Of a stretch of DNA of 64,000 nt, positions 21,422-33,914 are shown in pieces; the first letter of the stretch is position 1; each line of letters begins with the position of its first letter. This DNA is from Hemerocallis citrina (taxonomy: Eukaryota; Streptophyta; Magnoliopsida; Asparagales; Asphodelaceae): positions 97,178,585 through 97,242,584 of the forward strand of contig CM030366.1 in the NCBI GenBank assembly GCA_017893485.1. The letters run 5' to 3'. Position numbers and translations under genes: made by a program. The notes beneath the pieces are model-generated. The model did not search any database, was not told where the DNA came from, and was given only the letters and a program-made list of their open reading frames with translations.

Positions 21422-24400
21422 TCAGAGAGGCGCCGGGGCGCTCTCTTGGTATTTCAGGAGGTGGTTGGCATTCCAGGTCCTCGAAATCTCTCTGCCTTCT
21501 AGATCTTCCAGACGATATGCCCCTGGCCGAACTACCCTCGTGATCTTGTAAGGACCCTCCCAGTTCGGAGCCAACTTGCTTTTCTGACTGGGGAAGGATA
21601 TGGCCAGCTTTCTCAAGACTAGGTCGCCTCGCTTAAGGTTGGTGGGTCGGACTTTCTTGTTGTATGCCAACTCGACCCTCCTTCGGTAATTCTGCTGTCG
21701 AATTGATGCTCTCTCCCTCAGTTCGTCCACCAGATCTAAACTTGCTCTGAGGTCTCTGGCATTCTGCTCCTCGCTGTAGGCAGCGAGGCGAGGGGAAGGT
21801 ATCCCGACCTCGAGAGGAATCACGGCCTCGGCCCCATTGGTAAGATGGAAAGGGGACTCTCCGGTGGGGGTCCGCTTGCTCGTGCGGTAGTTCCACAATA
21901 CATTGGGGAGTTGGTCGACCCACAGACCTTTGGAACATTTGTCCAACCTCTTCTTGATGCCTGCGAGGATCTGCCGATTAGCATTTTCTGCTTGTCCGTT
22001 CGACTGAGGGTGGGAGACGGACGAGAAGAGCTGCTGGATGGCAAGGTCGTCGCACAGAGCTCGGAATGCTGCGCCAGTGAACTGGGTCCCGTTGTCCGTC
22101 ACGAGGACACGGGGGACGCCGAACCTGCAGATGATACTCTTCCAGAAGAACTATACCACCTTGTTCTCGGTTATAGTGGCGAGGGGCTCGGCCTCGACCC
22201 ACTTCGAGAAGTAGTCGACGGCTACGACCAAGAACTTGAACTGACCCGGAGCCGGAGGGAAAGGCCCTAGTAAATCCATCCCCCACATTGCGAAGGGGAT
22301 AGGACTTGATAGGGAGGCGAGGTTGGCCTGAGGGAGGCGACGGATGCTGGAGTGTCTCTGACAAGAGTTGCATTGCCGAACGTGTCGCTCGGCGTCTTGA
22401 AGGAGGGTCGGCCAGAAGTATCCATAATTCAAAGCTTTTCGTGCCAAGGACCTGGACCCTGAATGTGCCCCACCGATGCCTTCGTGGAGCTCTTGTAGAG
22501 CATATTCGGCCTGCTCTGGAGAGAGGCACCTCAGGTATGGTCGGCCGTCTATTTGAGAGAAGGAGCGTTTGTATAAGATGCCCTCGATCAAGACATACCG
22601 CTCGGCCCGGGTTCTGACTCGGCACGCTTCTTTGGGATCTACGGGCAGGACCCCGTCCCTTAAGAATTCCACCAACGGCTTCATCCAATTGTCCTGCAAC
22701 ACGACCGGCAACGACTCCACCGAGCCAGGTGTCTCGTCTTCTATGCTCGGCTTAGAGAGAACCTCGATCAGAACAGTCTGCTCAAGACCTTGTAGGGAGG
22801 ATGAGGCCAGCTTGGATAGGGCATCGGCCTGCGAATTCTCTTCACGAGGAACTCGTTGAACGAGCGCTTCTTCGAACCGGCTCATGAGGACCTGGACCTT
22901 AGCGAGGTACTTCGCCATCCGCTCGTCTCTGGCCTCGTACTCGCCCAAGACCTGGTTCACGACAAGCTGGGAATCGCTGTGGATTCGGAGGCGCTGCGCC
23001 CCAGCGCTTCGTGCAAGTCCGAGACCAGCGATGAGTGCCTCGTACTCTGCCTCATTGTTCGAGGCTTTGAAGTTCATACGGATCGCGTACTGGAGGACGA
23101 AGTCGTCAGGGCCGTTCAGGATGATTCCGGTGCCACTTCCCTCGCTACAGGAGGAGTCGTCCACAAAGACTGTCCAAATGGGGGGTCCATTCGGTACGTG
23201 GCTGGCTTCAGGGATGGTGGACTCTACGATGAAGTCGGCGAGGGCTTGTGCTTTAATTGCCGTCCGAGGCTGGTAAGAAATGTCATGTTGACTCAGCTCT
23301 ATGGACCACTTCATTAGCCGGCCCGAGGTCTCAGGCTTGTGGAGGATCTGTTTTAGGGGTTGGTCGGTGAGGACAACGACCGAGTGGGATTGAAAGTACG
23401 GCCGAAGCTTCCTCGCTGCCATGACCAGGGCGTAGGCCATCTTCTCTATCTTCGGATAGCGGAGCTCGGCGTCCCGGAGCACCTTGCTCACGTAGTAGAT
23501 AGGCCTTTGGGCCCGGTCCTCCTCTCTCACCAAGACAGCGCTTAGGGTCTGCTCGGAAGCAGCCAAGTAGATGAAGAGAGTCTCGCCCGGGACCGGTTTG
23601 CTGAGCAGAGGGGGGTTCACCAAGTAGGCCTTCAGCTGGTCGAACGATTCCTGTTGTGGTTGGCCCCATTCAAAACCCTTAGCCCCCCTGAGTGCTTTGA
23701 AGAAGGGGAGGCACTTTTCCCCCGACTTCGAGAGGAACCGACCGATAGCGGCGAGCCGACCGGTAAGCTTCTGCACCTCCTTGATGTTCCGAGGCGGGGC
23801 CATGTCTACTATGGCCTTAATCTTCTCGGGATTAGCTTCGATTCCTCGTTGGCTCACCATGAAGCCGAGGAATTTTCCCGAAGAGACCCCGAACGCACAC
23901 TTGTTCGGGTTCAGCCGCATGCTGTGCCTTCTCAACACGCCGAATGGCTCCTGGAGGTCGGCCACATGATCAGTGCCTCTGACGCTCTTGATGAGCATGT
24001 CGTCAACGTACACCTCCATGTTCCGGCCTATCTGGTTCTGGAAGACCTTGTTGACGAGGTGCTGGTAGGTGGCGCCCGCGTTCTTCAACCCGAACGGCAT
24101 GACCCGGTAGCAGTAGAGGCCTTGGTCGGTGACGAAGGAGGTCTTCGGAATGTCCGGAGGGAACATTCGGATTTGATTATAGCCGGAGAAGGCATCCATG
24201 AAGCTGAGGAGCTCATGGCCCGAAGTGGCATCAATAAGGGTGTCGATGTTCGGGAGAGGGAATGGGTCTTTCGGACACGCCTTATTCAGGTTGGTGAAGT
24301 CAATGCATATTCTCCAGGAGCCGTTGGACTTCTTGACCATTACAACGTTGGAGAGCCACTCGGGGTAGTTTACCTCCTGTATGAACTTGGCCTTCAGGAG

Positions 24401-27157
24401 TTTATCCACCTCCTCCTTAATGGCCTGCTGTCGCTCGGGAGCGAACTTACGTCTCTTCTGCTGAACCGGTTTGCACCCCGGTTCGACGCTAAGGCGGTGG
24501 ACTAGCAACTCCTCGGAGATGCCGGGCATATCCGCAGCCGACCAAGCAAACAGGTCGTGGTTATCCCGGATACATTTGACCAAGTCTGAGCACAGCGCAG
24601 TCGGAAGAGACTTGCTGATGAGGAATTTCTGGCTCGGATCCTCGTCCGAGAAGAGTACTTCTTCTAACTCGTCCGCCGGCTCGGACGTTGGCCGAACTTT
24701 CGGCTCGGGAATTTCTAGTGTCTCGAGCGAGAGCACCGGTCCTCCTGTGGAAGTCATGTAGCACTTCCGAGCCGTCTCTTGGCTTCCCCTGACTTCCCCT
24801 ACTCCCGACCGGGTGGGGAACTTCATTTTGAGGTGGTACGCCGAGGGGACAGCTTCCAGGGCAGCTAGGCCGGGTCGGCCTAGGATGACATTATATGCGG
24901 CCGGGACGTCGACAACCATGAAGTCCATCGGCTCGGTACGGGTAGTAGGGGTGCTTCCGGCAGTTACGTCTAGGGTTATCACCCCCTCGACAGTTACCGG
25001 GACCCCCGTGAACCCGTGGAGTGTGTAACCGGCCGGCTTGAGACGGTCCCGAGACAGCTGCAGGCCTCGGAAGGCTGAGAGGAAGAGGATATTGACCGAA
25101 CTCCCATTGTCTACTAAGATCCTCTGCACCTTGAAGTTGGCCATGCGGAGGTCGATGACGAGGGCGTCGCAGTGGGGAGTTCGGACCCCTTCGAGATCTT
25201 CATCGGAAAAAGACACAGGGACGCCGAGACCTTTGGGAAGAGGGGCGCTGTGAACCGAGTTGACCTCTCGGACGAAGGCCTTCCGAGAGGAATTAGAGGA
25301 GCCTCCCATGGGGCCTTCGTGGATCAGGTGCAGAACCCGTTCTTCCTCGAACTCGGGTGTCTCCTCGCGTCGCTCGGAGCGCTTGTTAGCCCCCCGAGGC
25401 GGAGAAGTGTTGCGGTCCGCCCGATCGTTAGCCTTCACGAATTTGGCCAACTGTCCCCTCCGGATGAGGGCTTCTATTTCATCTCTCAGTGCCCGGCAGT
25501 CGTTCGTGTCGTGGCCGTGGTCCCGATGGTAACGACACCATTTATCTTTGTTCCTCCTCTTTGCCGGGGTGTTCATCCTCGGGGCTGGAGGGATGACCCC
25601 TTCCTTCTCCACTTCCATTAGGATGGTGGAGACGTTAATGGTGAGGGGAGTGAACTTCTCGAACCTAGGGGGAGGATGGCGCTGACCGCCGTTGTCCTTC
25701 TGTGCTTTCTTAGACCCCACCTCCTCCGTCGCCTTCCTCTTCGACCCGGAGGACGACCCCCCGAAGTTCGGGAGGGATTCAGCCTCCTCTGCCCGGATGT
25801 ACTTCTCGCCCCTAAGAAGGAGGTCGGCGAAGTTATGAGGGGGCTTCTTTGCTAGGGATGATCGGAGGTTGGAGTTGAGGACGTTCGACTGGAACGCCAC
25901 TGTTGCCACCGACTGGTCTAAGGAGGCGATAGACCTGACCTCTGCGGTGAATCTCTTCACATAGTCTCGCAGCTTCTCTCCCCTTTCCTGCCGCAGGTTC
26001 AGTAGGGAGAGGCTCATCTTCTCGGCTCGCCGACTACTCACAAAATGAGTTATGAACAGTGTTTCAAACTGCTCGAACGAGAAGATGGAAGAGGGAGCGA
26101 GTCTGGAGTACCATTCCCGAGCCGACCCCCTGAGGGTGGCGGGAAAGGTTCTGCAGAGCACAGCGTCGGAAACTTGATGGATCAGCATCAGAGTCTTAAA
26201 GCTTTCGACGTGATCAACTGGATCGGACTCCCCTGAGTACATTTCAAACTGCGGAGGTTTGAAACCCCTCGGTATGGGGGCCTCCATGATCGACCGGGAG
26301 AAAGGGGGTCTGCTGGGCTGTACGGTCCCGGCTCTGGACTCCTCTTCTCTGTCCATGCGACCAATGCGCCTCTCCACCTTATGTAGACGGTGGTTGAGGG
26401 CATCGTCCCTCCGCTGGTAATCATACGATCCCCCGGACTCTTCCTCATAAGAAAGGGAGCGGGGACTGCGGCGCCGGTAGTCCTGGGATCGGCGAGGACT
26501 GTACTGCTGCTGCTGGCGACTGGGAGTCGGGAGAGGACTTTGGGATCGGCGGCGAGGACTGACGACCCGCGGGGGTGTTGGTACCCTCTGGGCATTTTGG
26601 TTGTTGGGGCGAAGGTTGAGGGCCTGTAGCACGGTGTCCTGAAATTGTAGGAACTCGGCCCGAGTGATCGGTGCGTCATTGTTCCTCCGATGATGCCGAT
26701 CTGTGGGGGAACGCGGCCTCCTTCGGCGTTCGGGAGATATCGCTCGGCCCCGGCGGTCCGGAGACCTTATGCCGTCTCGGCAGTGAGGGGACCGCTCACC
26801 CTGATGCTGGCGGGAGGCTCCCTCTCGGGCCCGCCTCTCATCAAGGTGGGTGCGGAGATCCTCATCTTTCTGGCGGTTCAGGACCGTGTTGCGGAGGTCG
26901 GGATGATGGGAAGCCATTGAATCCGAGGATCCGTTATGAACCGAGACGTGGTCCGGATTGACGGGCTGCTTCTGCCTCCGACCGTTATGACCGGAAGGAC
27001 CATTGTTGGGTTGCTGTTTGGGAAGAGGAGGTTGGCCCTGCTGGGCCGGTGGAGGAAGATCGGGCTGAGGAATGGGATTGACAGGGGCTTCCTCTGTAGG
27101 GTCGGCGGGATTGGCCCCACGGTTCGACCCTCTAGATCTGACCTTCTTTGGAGGCAT
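21422..27157 (-). pseudogene. gag-pol: Tat-2 gag-pol polyprotein, one in-frame stop
   Basis: A single frame runs from the ATG at 27157 (MPPKKVRSRG) to 21422, broken only by a TAG at 22151-22153 inside the integrase. Domains in order: basic gag N-terminus with Arg/Ser stretches; retrotransposon gag core (EWYSRLAPSSIFSFEQFE, near 26050); CRYHRDHGHDTNDC knuckle (near 25540); protease (VDNGSSVNILF, near 25100); RT with YVDDMLI (near 24000); RNase H; a second archaeal-type RNase H (VFVDDSSCSEGSG, HSDSQLVVNQ, about 23190-22800); and integrase HHCC and DDE core (MDLLGPF, TDNGTQF, QAENANR). An in-frame upstream stretch reaches into the LTR, but translation from 27157 fits the homologues better. RT, RNase H and protease catalytic motifs are intact. 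Confidence 0.93.
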
Positions 27158-27204
27158 GGTTGGAGAGGACGAAAAGGAAGAGGCTGCGGCTGTTCGTTTG
27201 GTGT

Positions 27205-27225
27205 TTCCCACAGGCGGTGCCAATC
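27205..27225 (-). other. primer binding site of Tat-2
   Basis: On the reverse strand GATTGGCACCGCCTGTGGG follows the LTR end directly. It is a variant of the GGTTGGCGCCGTCTGTGGG site of Tat-1 and Tat-3, with differences inside the priming segment. Confidence 0.65.
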
Positions 27226-27817
27226 TGTTACCGCTGATTTCGGTGTGGGGGTAAACAGATGAGATTTGTGAGTTCGGGAAAACCTGAACAGCTGACTCAA
27301 GCCTTCTTTCTCCTGCCGCAACCTGCAAGGAAGTGCGAAACACCGGGGTTGATCCCGGCGACGCACCCTCCGACACTGTTGTCAGTAATCAGAAGAGATT
27401 AAGAAAGAGCTTAAGGTGGAAAAAGAGTGATTCACCTGGTCATAATGGAAGAGGGGAGGTATTTATAGTCGCCAGGGGAGTCATTAAAGGCTTGATTCCC
27501 TGTGTAACTGCTAGGAGAAAAATCCTCACAGTCTGTTTAGGAAACTAACCCCTTGATTCCCGGTGAGAGTAAATCAGGCCCGTTGACTTGGTCAAATCGG
27601 TGGCCCTGATTTGTCTCTTGCTGATCTGGGCTTGCCTCGGGTCGGGACCCGTGCCCAATCGGTGTGAACCCGTTCGTGGGTTATTGGGTCTCGTGCGAAG
27701 GAGATCCAGTACCCGCTTTGGATCCACTCGTATGTGAAATTACCATCTTACCCCCAAGCTTCGAGATTCGCGCCCAATCTGGACGGTTCCGATTTAACCC
27801 CATTTTTATCCATATCA
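27226..27817 (-). repeat. Tat-2 5' LTR
   Basis: This is the partner of 12496-13086, differing by about 13 substitutions and one extra T. On the reverse strand it starts TGATATGG and has a TATAAATA box at 27461-27468. It is followed by the 27818-27822 target duplication. Confidence 0.92.
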
Positions 27818-28540
27818 GTTGGGATGAAGAATTAATAGACAAACATATATGCTTAGATACTGGAAATTTTCATTTTCTTTTACTGTTAAAGAAGCTGAAT
27901 ATCTACATCTAATTGCCATCTTAGCATGATTTTTTTACCAAAATGGGTTCACTGTCAACTATGGATGCTGTATGTATACCAAAATCCTCCAAATCTGTAC
28001 AAGAATTGGGCGGAACAAACCTTGTGCAGGTTTATTTTGGAGCCACAAACATCAATGGTTTAGTTGGGATGAAGAATTAATAGACAAACATATATGCTTA
28101 GATACTGGAAATTTTCATTTCCTTTTACTGTTAAAGAAACTGATCGCATGCATCTGATTGTCATCTTAGCATGATTATTTTACCAAAATGGGTTCACTGT
28201 CAACTAAGGATGCTGTATGTATACCAAAATCCTCCAAATCTGTACAAGAATTGGGCGGAACAAACATTGTGCAGCCTTATTTTGGAGCCACAAACATCAA
28301 TGGTTTAGTTGGGATGAAGAATTAATGGAGAAACATATATGCTTAGATACTGGAAATTTTCAGTTTCTTTTACTGTTAAAGAAGCTGAATTCATGCATCT
28401 GATTGTCATCTAAGGATGCTAGCTGTATACCAAAATCCTCCAAAATCTGTACAAGAATTGGGCTGAACAAACCTTGTGCAGGTTTCTTTTGGAGCTACAA
28501 ACATCAATGATTTAGCTGGGATGAAGAATTAATAGAGCAA
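27818..28540 (+). repeat. 245-bp tandem array inside CACTA, middle block
   Basis: This continues the interrupted unit from 12495. There are about three copies; 27972 and 28217 mark the same position in adjacent units (245 bp apart). The right end decays near 28540. Confidence 0.9.
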
Positions 28541-28575
28541 CATATTAGTAGCCATATTAGTTTCTTTTGTGCAAG

Positions 28576-28576
<1 letters not shown>

Positions 28577-28617
<41 letters not shown>
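28577..28617. repeat. (ATT)n microsatellite
   Basis: This is about 13 uninterrupted copies of the trinucleotide at the edge of the CACTA array. Confidence 0.95.
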
Positions 28618-29101
28618 TTGGGATAAGTAACTGATTATTAGTAGCCATGAACAGAATAGTTAATGAGTCATCAGATCTTCTTGTTACCGTATTTACAGCA
28701 CGACGCCCTCGTTATTCGTCCGATTCCTTTTCCTCAACAAATATCCTTCACCATTATCATCTCCTTGAACGGAAAGCCAAATACAGGGGAGACTATAGTC
28801 GAATCGATATTAGACTCGAACACAAGGTGTTCGATAAAATGCCACTAAGGTGGTTGTGATAATTTCTACAAAGGTAGTTTAAGGTTATGTGAATAGAGTA
28901 GATTGTATTAAGATTTAATTGTTTTTTTATACATTTTTGGAACCACGATTTCTTTATTTTGCAGTCAATTGTTATATCGTTTATTTATTTGCAGCTAGGG
29001 ATGGTTTTAAAAAAGGTGAAATTAAATATACAAAATGCCTTTTACTGTCAATACTATTTAATATGTCAAATTTTAATTTCAGATTGTGTGCTATTGTTAT
29101 A
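28618..29101 (+). other. CACTA segment upstream of the transposase, no supported gene
   Basis: This is AT-rich sequence with short frames that resemble nothing I recognise. By position it may hold leader exons or an intron of the transposase gene (TTTGCAG at 28989-28995 is acceptor-like). Confidence 0.35.
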
Positions 29102-29578
29102 ATGGATAGAAGTTGGATTAGTAAACCACGATTATCCAAGAAGTTCCGTGATGGTATTAAAGATGTTATTATCTTTGCCAAACGACATTCCCGTGATCCC
29201 AACCTAATCCTTTGTCCATGACTCCGGTGTACAAATTGTAATTTGAGGACATGTGACGTAGTACATACACATTTGGTTGTCAACGGTTTTCTTCAAGGGT
29301 ACACACGGTGGTTTTGTCATGGAGAGGATTATACGTCAGCTCCTGTTCGTCCAGTTGTATTAGAAAATGAAGATGAGCCCTTAGTGAACGAAGACTTAAG
29401 TGTTCCCGATGAGATGCATGCTTTGTTGCAAGACGCCTTGGGGATTCATAATGTTTCTTTCCACACCAATAATCCAACAACCCAAGTTCATAATGAGTCA
29501 ACAGAAACATCACACATTGGTGGTGGAGTGGACGAGGAAATGTCTGATCCCGCCCCTGAAAATAATAAACAGCAATAA
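29102..29578 (+). pseudogene. CACTA TNP2-type transposase, N-terminal Transpos_assoc region
   Basis: It starts MDRSWISKPRLSKKF at the ATG at 29102, the typical opening of plant CACTA transposases. It continues through the Cys/His association domain (CTNCN, HLVVNGF, YTRWFCHGE). A TGA at about 29219 falls at a conserved Cys position and a TAA at 29576-29578 ends this part. Both are in the same frame as the following segment, so this is one gene with two nonsense codons. Confidence 0.85.
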
Positions 29579-31113
29579 TCCTTCGCTAAGTTGCTTGAAG
29601 ATGCTAGTACTCCGCTGTACCGTGATTGCACCAAATTCTCTAAATTCTCATTCATTGTCAGACTATTTCAGATTAAATGTTTAAATGGGTGGTCTGCTAA
29701 GTCCTTCAGTATGCTACTTAAACTGTTGAATGAAGCATTTCCAGAAATCTATATTCCAAACTTAGCCTATAAAATCAAAAAATTCCTAAATTCTTTCGAT
29801 CTAGGGTATGAGAAGATAGCAGCATATCCAAATGACTGTATGCTTTTCACGAGAGGTAAGGAAAGTCTGGAGAATTGCGAAGTCTGTGGTTCTTCGAAAT
29901 GGACAGAAACACCAAATCAAGACGATCAAGCCAGTGGATCTACTAAGCGAAGTAGGAGAAAGAAGCCAGCCAAAATACTGTGTTACTTTCCTCTGATTCC
30001 TAGGCAACAAAGATTGTTTATGTCTATGAAAACTTCTTCTGATATGAAATGGCATGCTGAAGGTCGCACTAATGATGGGATTCTTAGACATCCTGCTGAT
30101 TCTCAATCTTGGAAAAAATTTGATGAAAGATATCCCGATTTTGCGGAAGATCCTCGAAATGTAAGACTTGGACTAGCTAGTGATGGTTTCAACCCTTTTA
30201 GGCAAATGAGTAGTACATACAGCATATGGCGTGTTGTGTTAATACCATACAATTTGCTGCCTTGGAAATGCATGAAGCAGTCATCATTTATTTTGTCCAT
30301 GATAGTTCCTGGACCGAAAGGTTCTGGAAATGATATAGATGTGTACCTACAGCCGTTAATAGATGAACTTCAGAAATTGTGGGTGGGTGTTCCAACCTAT
30401 GATGCTGTGGCTAAAGAAACATTTTCTCTTCGGGTCGTGTTGTCTTGGACAATCAATAATTTTCCAGCATATGCAAATTTATCTGGATATAGCACTAAAG
30501 GAAGTTATGCATGTCCTTGTTGTGCTGACCAAACTAGTTTAAGGTTGTTGTACAATGGCAAAAAGTTTTGTTATATGGGTCATAGGAGATGGTTGCCTGA
30601 TACACATATATTTCGGACAGAGACAGCGACATTTGATATACCGACGAGTGGGAACATGCTCCTGGAGCTTCTTCTGGGTCAGATATTTTGAGGCGGGTAG
30701 ATGGTCATCAGTTCAAATATGGAAAAGAACCACAAGTCAGCAAAAAGGGCAAGAAAAGGGCAAGGCCGGCGCAAGGTGAGGAGACCGATCTATGTGGCGA
30801 AGATGAGGATCAGAACATGATGAGTTTAGGTGCATGGAAGAGGAAGAGTATTTTCTTCATGTTGCCGTATTGGGAATTCAACTTATTGCGACATAATTTA
30901 GATGTGATGTATATCGGAAAAAATATTGGTGAAAATTGTATAGGAACAGTTATAGGAGATGACCGGAAGATAAAGGACAATCTCAAGAGCCGACTTGATT
31001 TGAAGTCAATGGGCATCCAACATGAGTTGCATCCAGAGGAATTACCGAATGGGAAAGTACTCCTACCTCCTGCAATCTATTCAATGTCAAAATCGGAGTT
31101 GGAATTATTTTGA
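29579..31113 (+). pseudogene. CACTA TNP2-type transposase, core (Transposase_21)
   Basis: The core has a FSFIVRLFQIKCLNGWSAKSF segment, CEVCGSSKW, the DGFNPFRQMSSTYSIW motif, GYSTKGSYACPCCA, and HNLDVMYIGKN at the end. That is the order of plant TNP2/Transposase_21 proteins. A frameshift near 30640-30665 moves the frame before RRVDGHQF, and a TGA at 31111-31113 interrupts the downstream part. The protein would be inactive. Confidence 0.9.
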
Positions 31114-31910
31114 AAAGTTCTACTGGAACTTAAAGTTCCTGATGACTATTCTTCTAACATAGCAAGATGTGTCAACTTTAAAGAGAAGAGGCTTCAGGGT
31201 CTAAAGTCACGCGACTACCACGTCCTAAGGATCTCCTTTCTGTGGCCCTAAGGTCTTCAATGTGTGAGCAAATCACTATTGTCCTGAAAGATCTTTGTAG
31301 CATATATAAAGGTAAAGGTATTTGCTCAGGAATGCTTCGTGTTAAAGATATTGACCAATTGGAGCAGCGGGCGGCATTGACACTTAGTAAAATGGAGATG
31401 ATATTTCCGCCATCGTTCTTCACTATAATGATTCACTTGATAATCCACCTTGCTGGTGAAACCAGAATCGGCGGTCCTGTTCACTATCGATGGATGTACC
31501 CCATTGAGAGGTAAAAGAATTCATGCATCTTACAAAATAGAATTTTCAAAAGCTCATTTCTTTTAATCCCCTACTTCGCTCTAATTCATTAATTATACAT
31601 GTTCAGGTACCTATACCGGCTCAAGGGTTATGTTAAAAATAGAGCATATCCTGAAGGGTCAATAGCTCAGGGATATCTATCAGAGGAGTGTTCACATTTT
31701 TGTTCCAGGCATCTGCAGGCTGTAGAGACATCTTTGACTAGACCAAGGAGAAATTCAGACATTTCCAATCTTAATGGTGCTAAATATCTTTTTGATACCG
31801 CTGGCACTACTATTGGTAAAGTTGATGCATTTGAGCTAGATAACTTAACGTGGGTACAGGCACATCGATATGTGCTAGACCACCATGCATTAGTGGAACC
31901 ATTTCGAAAG
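31114..31910 (+). pseudogene. CACTA transposase, DUF4218-like region with intron
   Basis: VPDDYSSNIARCVN is followed by a frameshift near 31230. Then come LEQRAALTLSKMEMIFPPSF and HLIIHLAGETRIGGPVHYRW, the conserved DUF4218 block. An intron at 31511-31606 (GTAAAA...GTTCAG) joins PIER to YLYRLKGYVKNRAYPEGSIA in frame. The last exon ends at a GTAAGT donor at 31910. Confidence 0.85.
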
Positions 31911-32206
31911 TAAGTTACTTTTGAATTTAAATCGAATATAGTAAAAACCGCAGAATTCGATATTAACTTATTTTTGTTATTCCTTATTTCAATTGCTTGT
32001 ATTTTAGCGAATTTGTCAGAGACATCAAATGAAAGGCTAGACCAAGAAGACTACCACCACGTGAATAAAACAAGTTGATGAATGAAAAATTTCATAAGTG
32101 GTTTCAATCTCATGTAGGTGAATTAAGAAAATTCAAGTTAATCTTCATTATATCTACATTATCCATGGTGCTGATACGATTTGCGCAAAATTAATAGGTA
32201 CATTCT

Positions 32207-32872
32207 TTGGGTCCTGAAGGTGTGTCATCTGAAATACAAGTACTTGCCAAGGGTCCCTATAAGATGGCCAAAAGATACGGAGGATACATATTCAATGGCT
32301 TTAGATTTCGTACTAAAGATCGTGAATGTAATTTGAAGTCTCAAAATAGTGGAATGGTAGTGACTTCTAAGACTAGAAGTTATGCTTCCAAGTCGGACAC
32401 GAGACCGGTAGATGGAGATCTCGACTACTATGGAGTGCTCACGGATATCATTGAGTTGAACTATTTTGGTCATTTTCGTGTTGTCTTATTTTCTGGGGAT
32501 TGGGCTGAGTTTGAAAGGAATTTTGCTAATAACAAGGATAAGTTAGGTTTCACAGTTGTAAACTTCTCAAAATTGATTCACATCGGTACACACATTAGCC
32601 ACGAACCATTTGTATTCCCATCCCAAGTGCAACAAGTGTTCTACATTGAAGATCCAATCCTGCCAAAATCATATGTGGCTCTTGAGATGCAACCAAGAGA
32701 TGTATTCCAACTGGGCGATACTTCAGACGATGAAGACGGTGAAGCCATGAACAGTTACATTGCTTCTGAGTTTCCTATGTTTGATGTAAACACAACCGAC
32801 GGCGGAATTTGCGGGACTTGGCTCCACAAGGATGGAGAAGAGGGCGATGTATTGGAAGATGTCGTATTGTAG
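32207..32872 (+). pseudogene. CACTA transposase, C-terminal DUF4216-like exon
   Basis: The segment includes GPYKMAKRYGGYIFNGFRF, then DYYGVLTDIIELNYFGHFRVVLF, the pattern of the DUF4216 domain that ends CACTA transposases. It closes with an acidic tail and a TAG at 32870-32872. A short exon from 32008 lies upstream and has an in-frame stop soon after RDIK. Confidence 0.82.
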
Positions 32873-33130
32873 TTTACTTGATTTTCATAGCTCAATATTA
32901 TATGTCCTGTAATTTTCGTGTCTTAAATCTTGTTGTAATAATATATCTTATAATTCCGAATATGTTGTATGTGAATTTAATAATTGGTTTAATTATCTTT
33001 ATATTTTCTACTGCTTGGTGTCATTTACATTAAACAATGCTTAGTGTCATTTGCATCAAACTATCATTGTAGTTGAATTTGTTACAAATCTGACTTTTTT
33101 AAATTTTTGTAATTATGTTGGTTTGTTAAT
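32873..33130 (+). other. CACTA intergenic AT-rich segment
   Basis: No gene is supported here. It lies between the TNP2-type gene and the remnant of the second CACTA gene. Confidence 0.4.
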
Positions 33131-33139
33131 CCTAGATAA

Positions 33140-33354
33140 TAGTGGCAGTCAAACAGAGGAGGGGGAGGGTAGCACACCGCCCACTGTCAAAAAACATCGA
33201 GGGCGAACTAAGATGACGGGCATATGGAAACTTAAGAATGACGAAAGGATTGTGGTGGAGGAAAACGGTGTCGGGCAACCGGTTGGTGATAATGCAAGCA
33301 AATTCTCATCCTTTATTGGGGTAATAGCAAGGAACCCACGGATAATTCCACCGG
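33140..33354 (+). pseudogene. CACTA second-gene remnant (TNPA / Transposase_24-like exon)
   Basis: The frame KKHRGRTKMTGIWKL, RIVVEENGVGQPVGDNASKF and GVIARNPRIIPP matches the N-terminal part of the plant Transposase_24-type protein encoded by CACTA elements. It ends at a GGTAAGTC donor near 33354. I found no following exon, and repeats take over, so the gene is truncated. Confidence 0.65.
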
Positions 33355-33458
33355 TAAGTCTTTAAATTGGTAATTTTGAAGATATTATAATTTTGAATGC
33401 ATGAAAGACACGTATTAGTGTTTGTGAGTCTGCATTGTGGCTGTTGTTTATGTTTCTT

Positions 33459-33780
33459 AATTGGGCTGTGATTAGAAAGAAAGGGCTCGAGTGGAGATCT
33501 GGAAACCCATATAGAGACATCTCGTTTATTATAATCTATTATTATTGTTGGACCAACCCCCTCTTGCTGTGTGCGTGTGTTGAAGAGAAAGAAGGGATGA
33601 GAAAGAGTTGAGGAAAATGCCGCTATGTTAGCCTGGTGTATCATCATTTTCTACCATTCCTCTTTCTAGCTCCATTTATGGTTTCTATATTAAATTGGTT
33701 TCCTTCCACGATGACAGTTCCGTAAAACTACACTTGATATGAGCCATGTTCTTATTGTTCTTCAATAAAATTGGGAGTTT
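33459..33780 (+). repeat. CACTA internal direct repeat, copy 1 of 3
   Basis: A segment with TTGGGCTGTGATTAGAAAG, GGGCTCGAGTGGAGATCTGG and ATGCCGCTATGTTAGCCTGG is repeated at about 34160-34500 and 36780-37075. It ends in a CTTCAATAAAATTGGGAG-type stretch. Confidence 0.85.
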
Positions 33781-33914
33781 TGGTGATCCAACTGGTGATC
33801 ATAGCTGCACCCCACTGCATACTCACAAATACTAATACGTGTCGTCCATGCATTCTATGACCAACCCCACTTTGGCATATAACATGCTTAGATGACATTC
33901 TATGACCTGCACAC

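Larger units (their letters stand above)
12496..27817 (-). mobile_element. Tat-2: near-intact 15.3 kb Tat-lineage Ty3/gypsy element with antisense extra gene
   Basis: The LTRs are 12496-13086 and 27226-27817, with TG/CA ends and a GTTGG duplication. The LTRs differ by about 13 substitutions and one indel (near 2%). Reading on the reverse strand the order is 5' LTR, primer site, gag-pol, extra genes on the opposite strand, tandem arrays, polypurine tract and 3' LTR. The dual RNase H (the RT-linked one plus an archaeal-type second domain) and the antisense extra gene are Tat-lineage hallmarks. Only one nonsense codon was found in gag-pol, and the extra gene is fully open. Confidence 0.95.

Noticed and set aside
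23654..24505. 283-codon forward frame opposite the Tat-2 RT
   Set aside because: It is a shadow of the conserved RT coding strand, with no recognisable domain.
27972..28402. Repeated 61-codon frames (also at 12156 and 34807)
   Set aside because: They are the same frame in successive 245-bp tandem units of the CACTA interior; no separate gene is needed to explain them.
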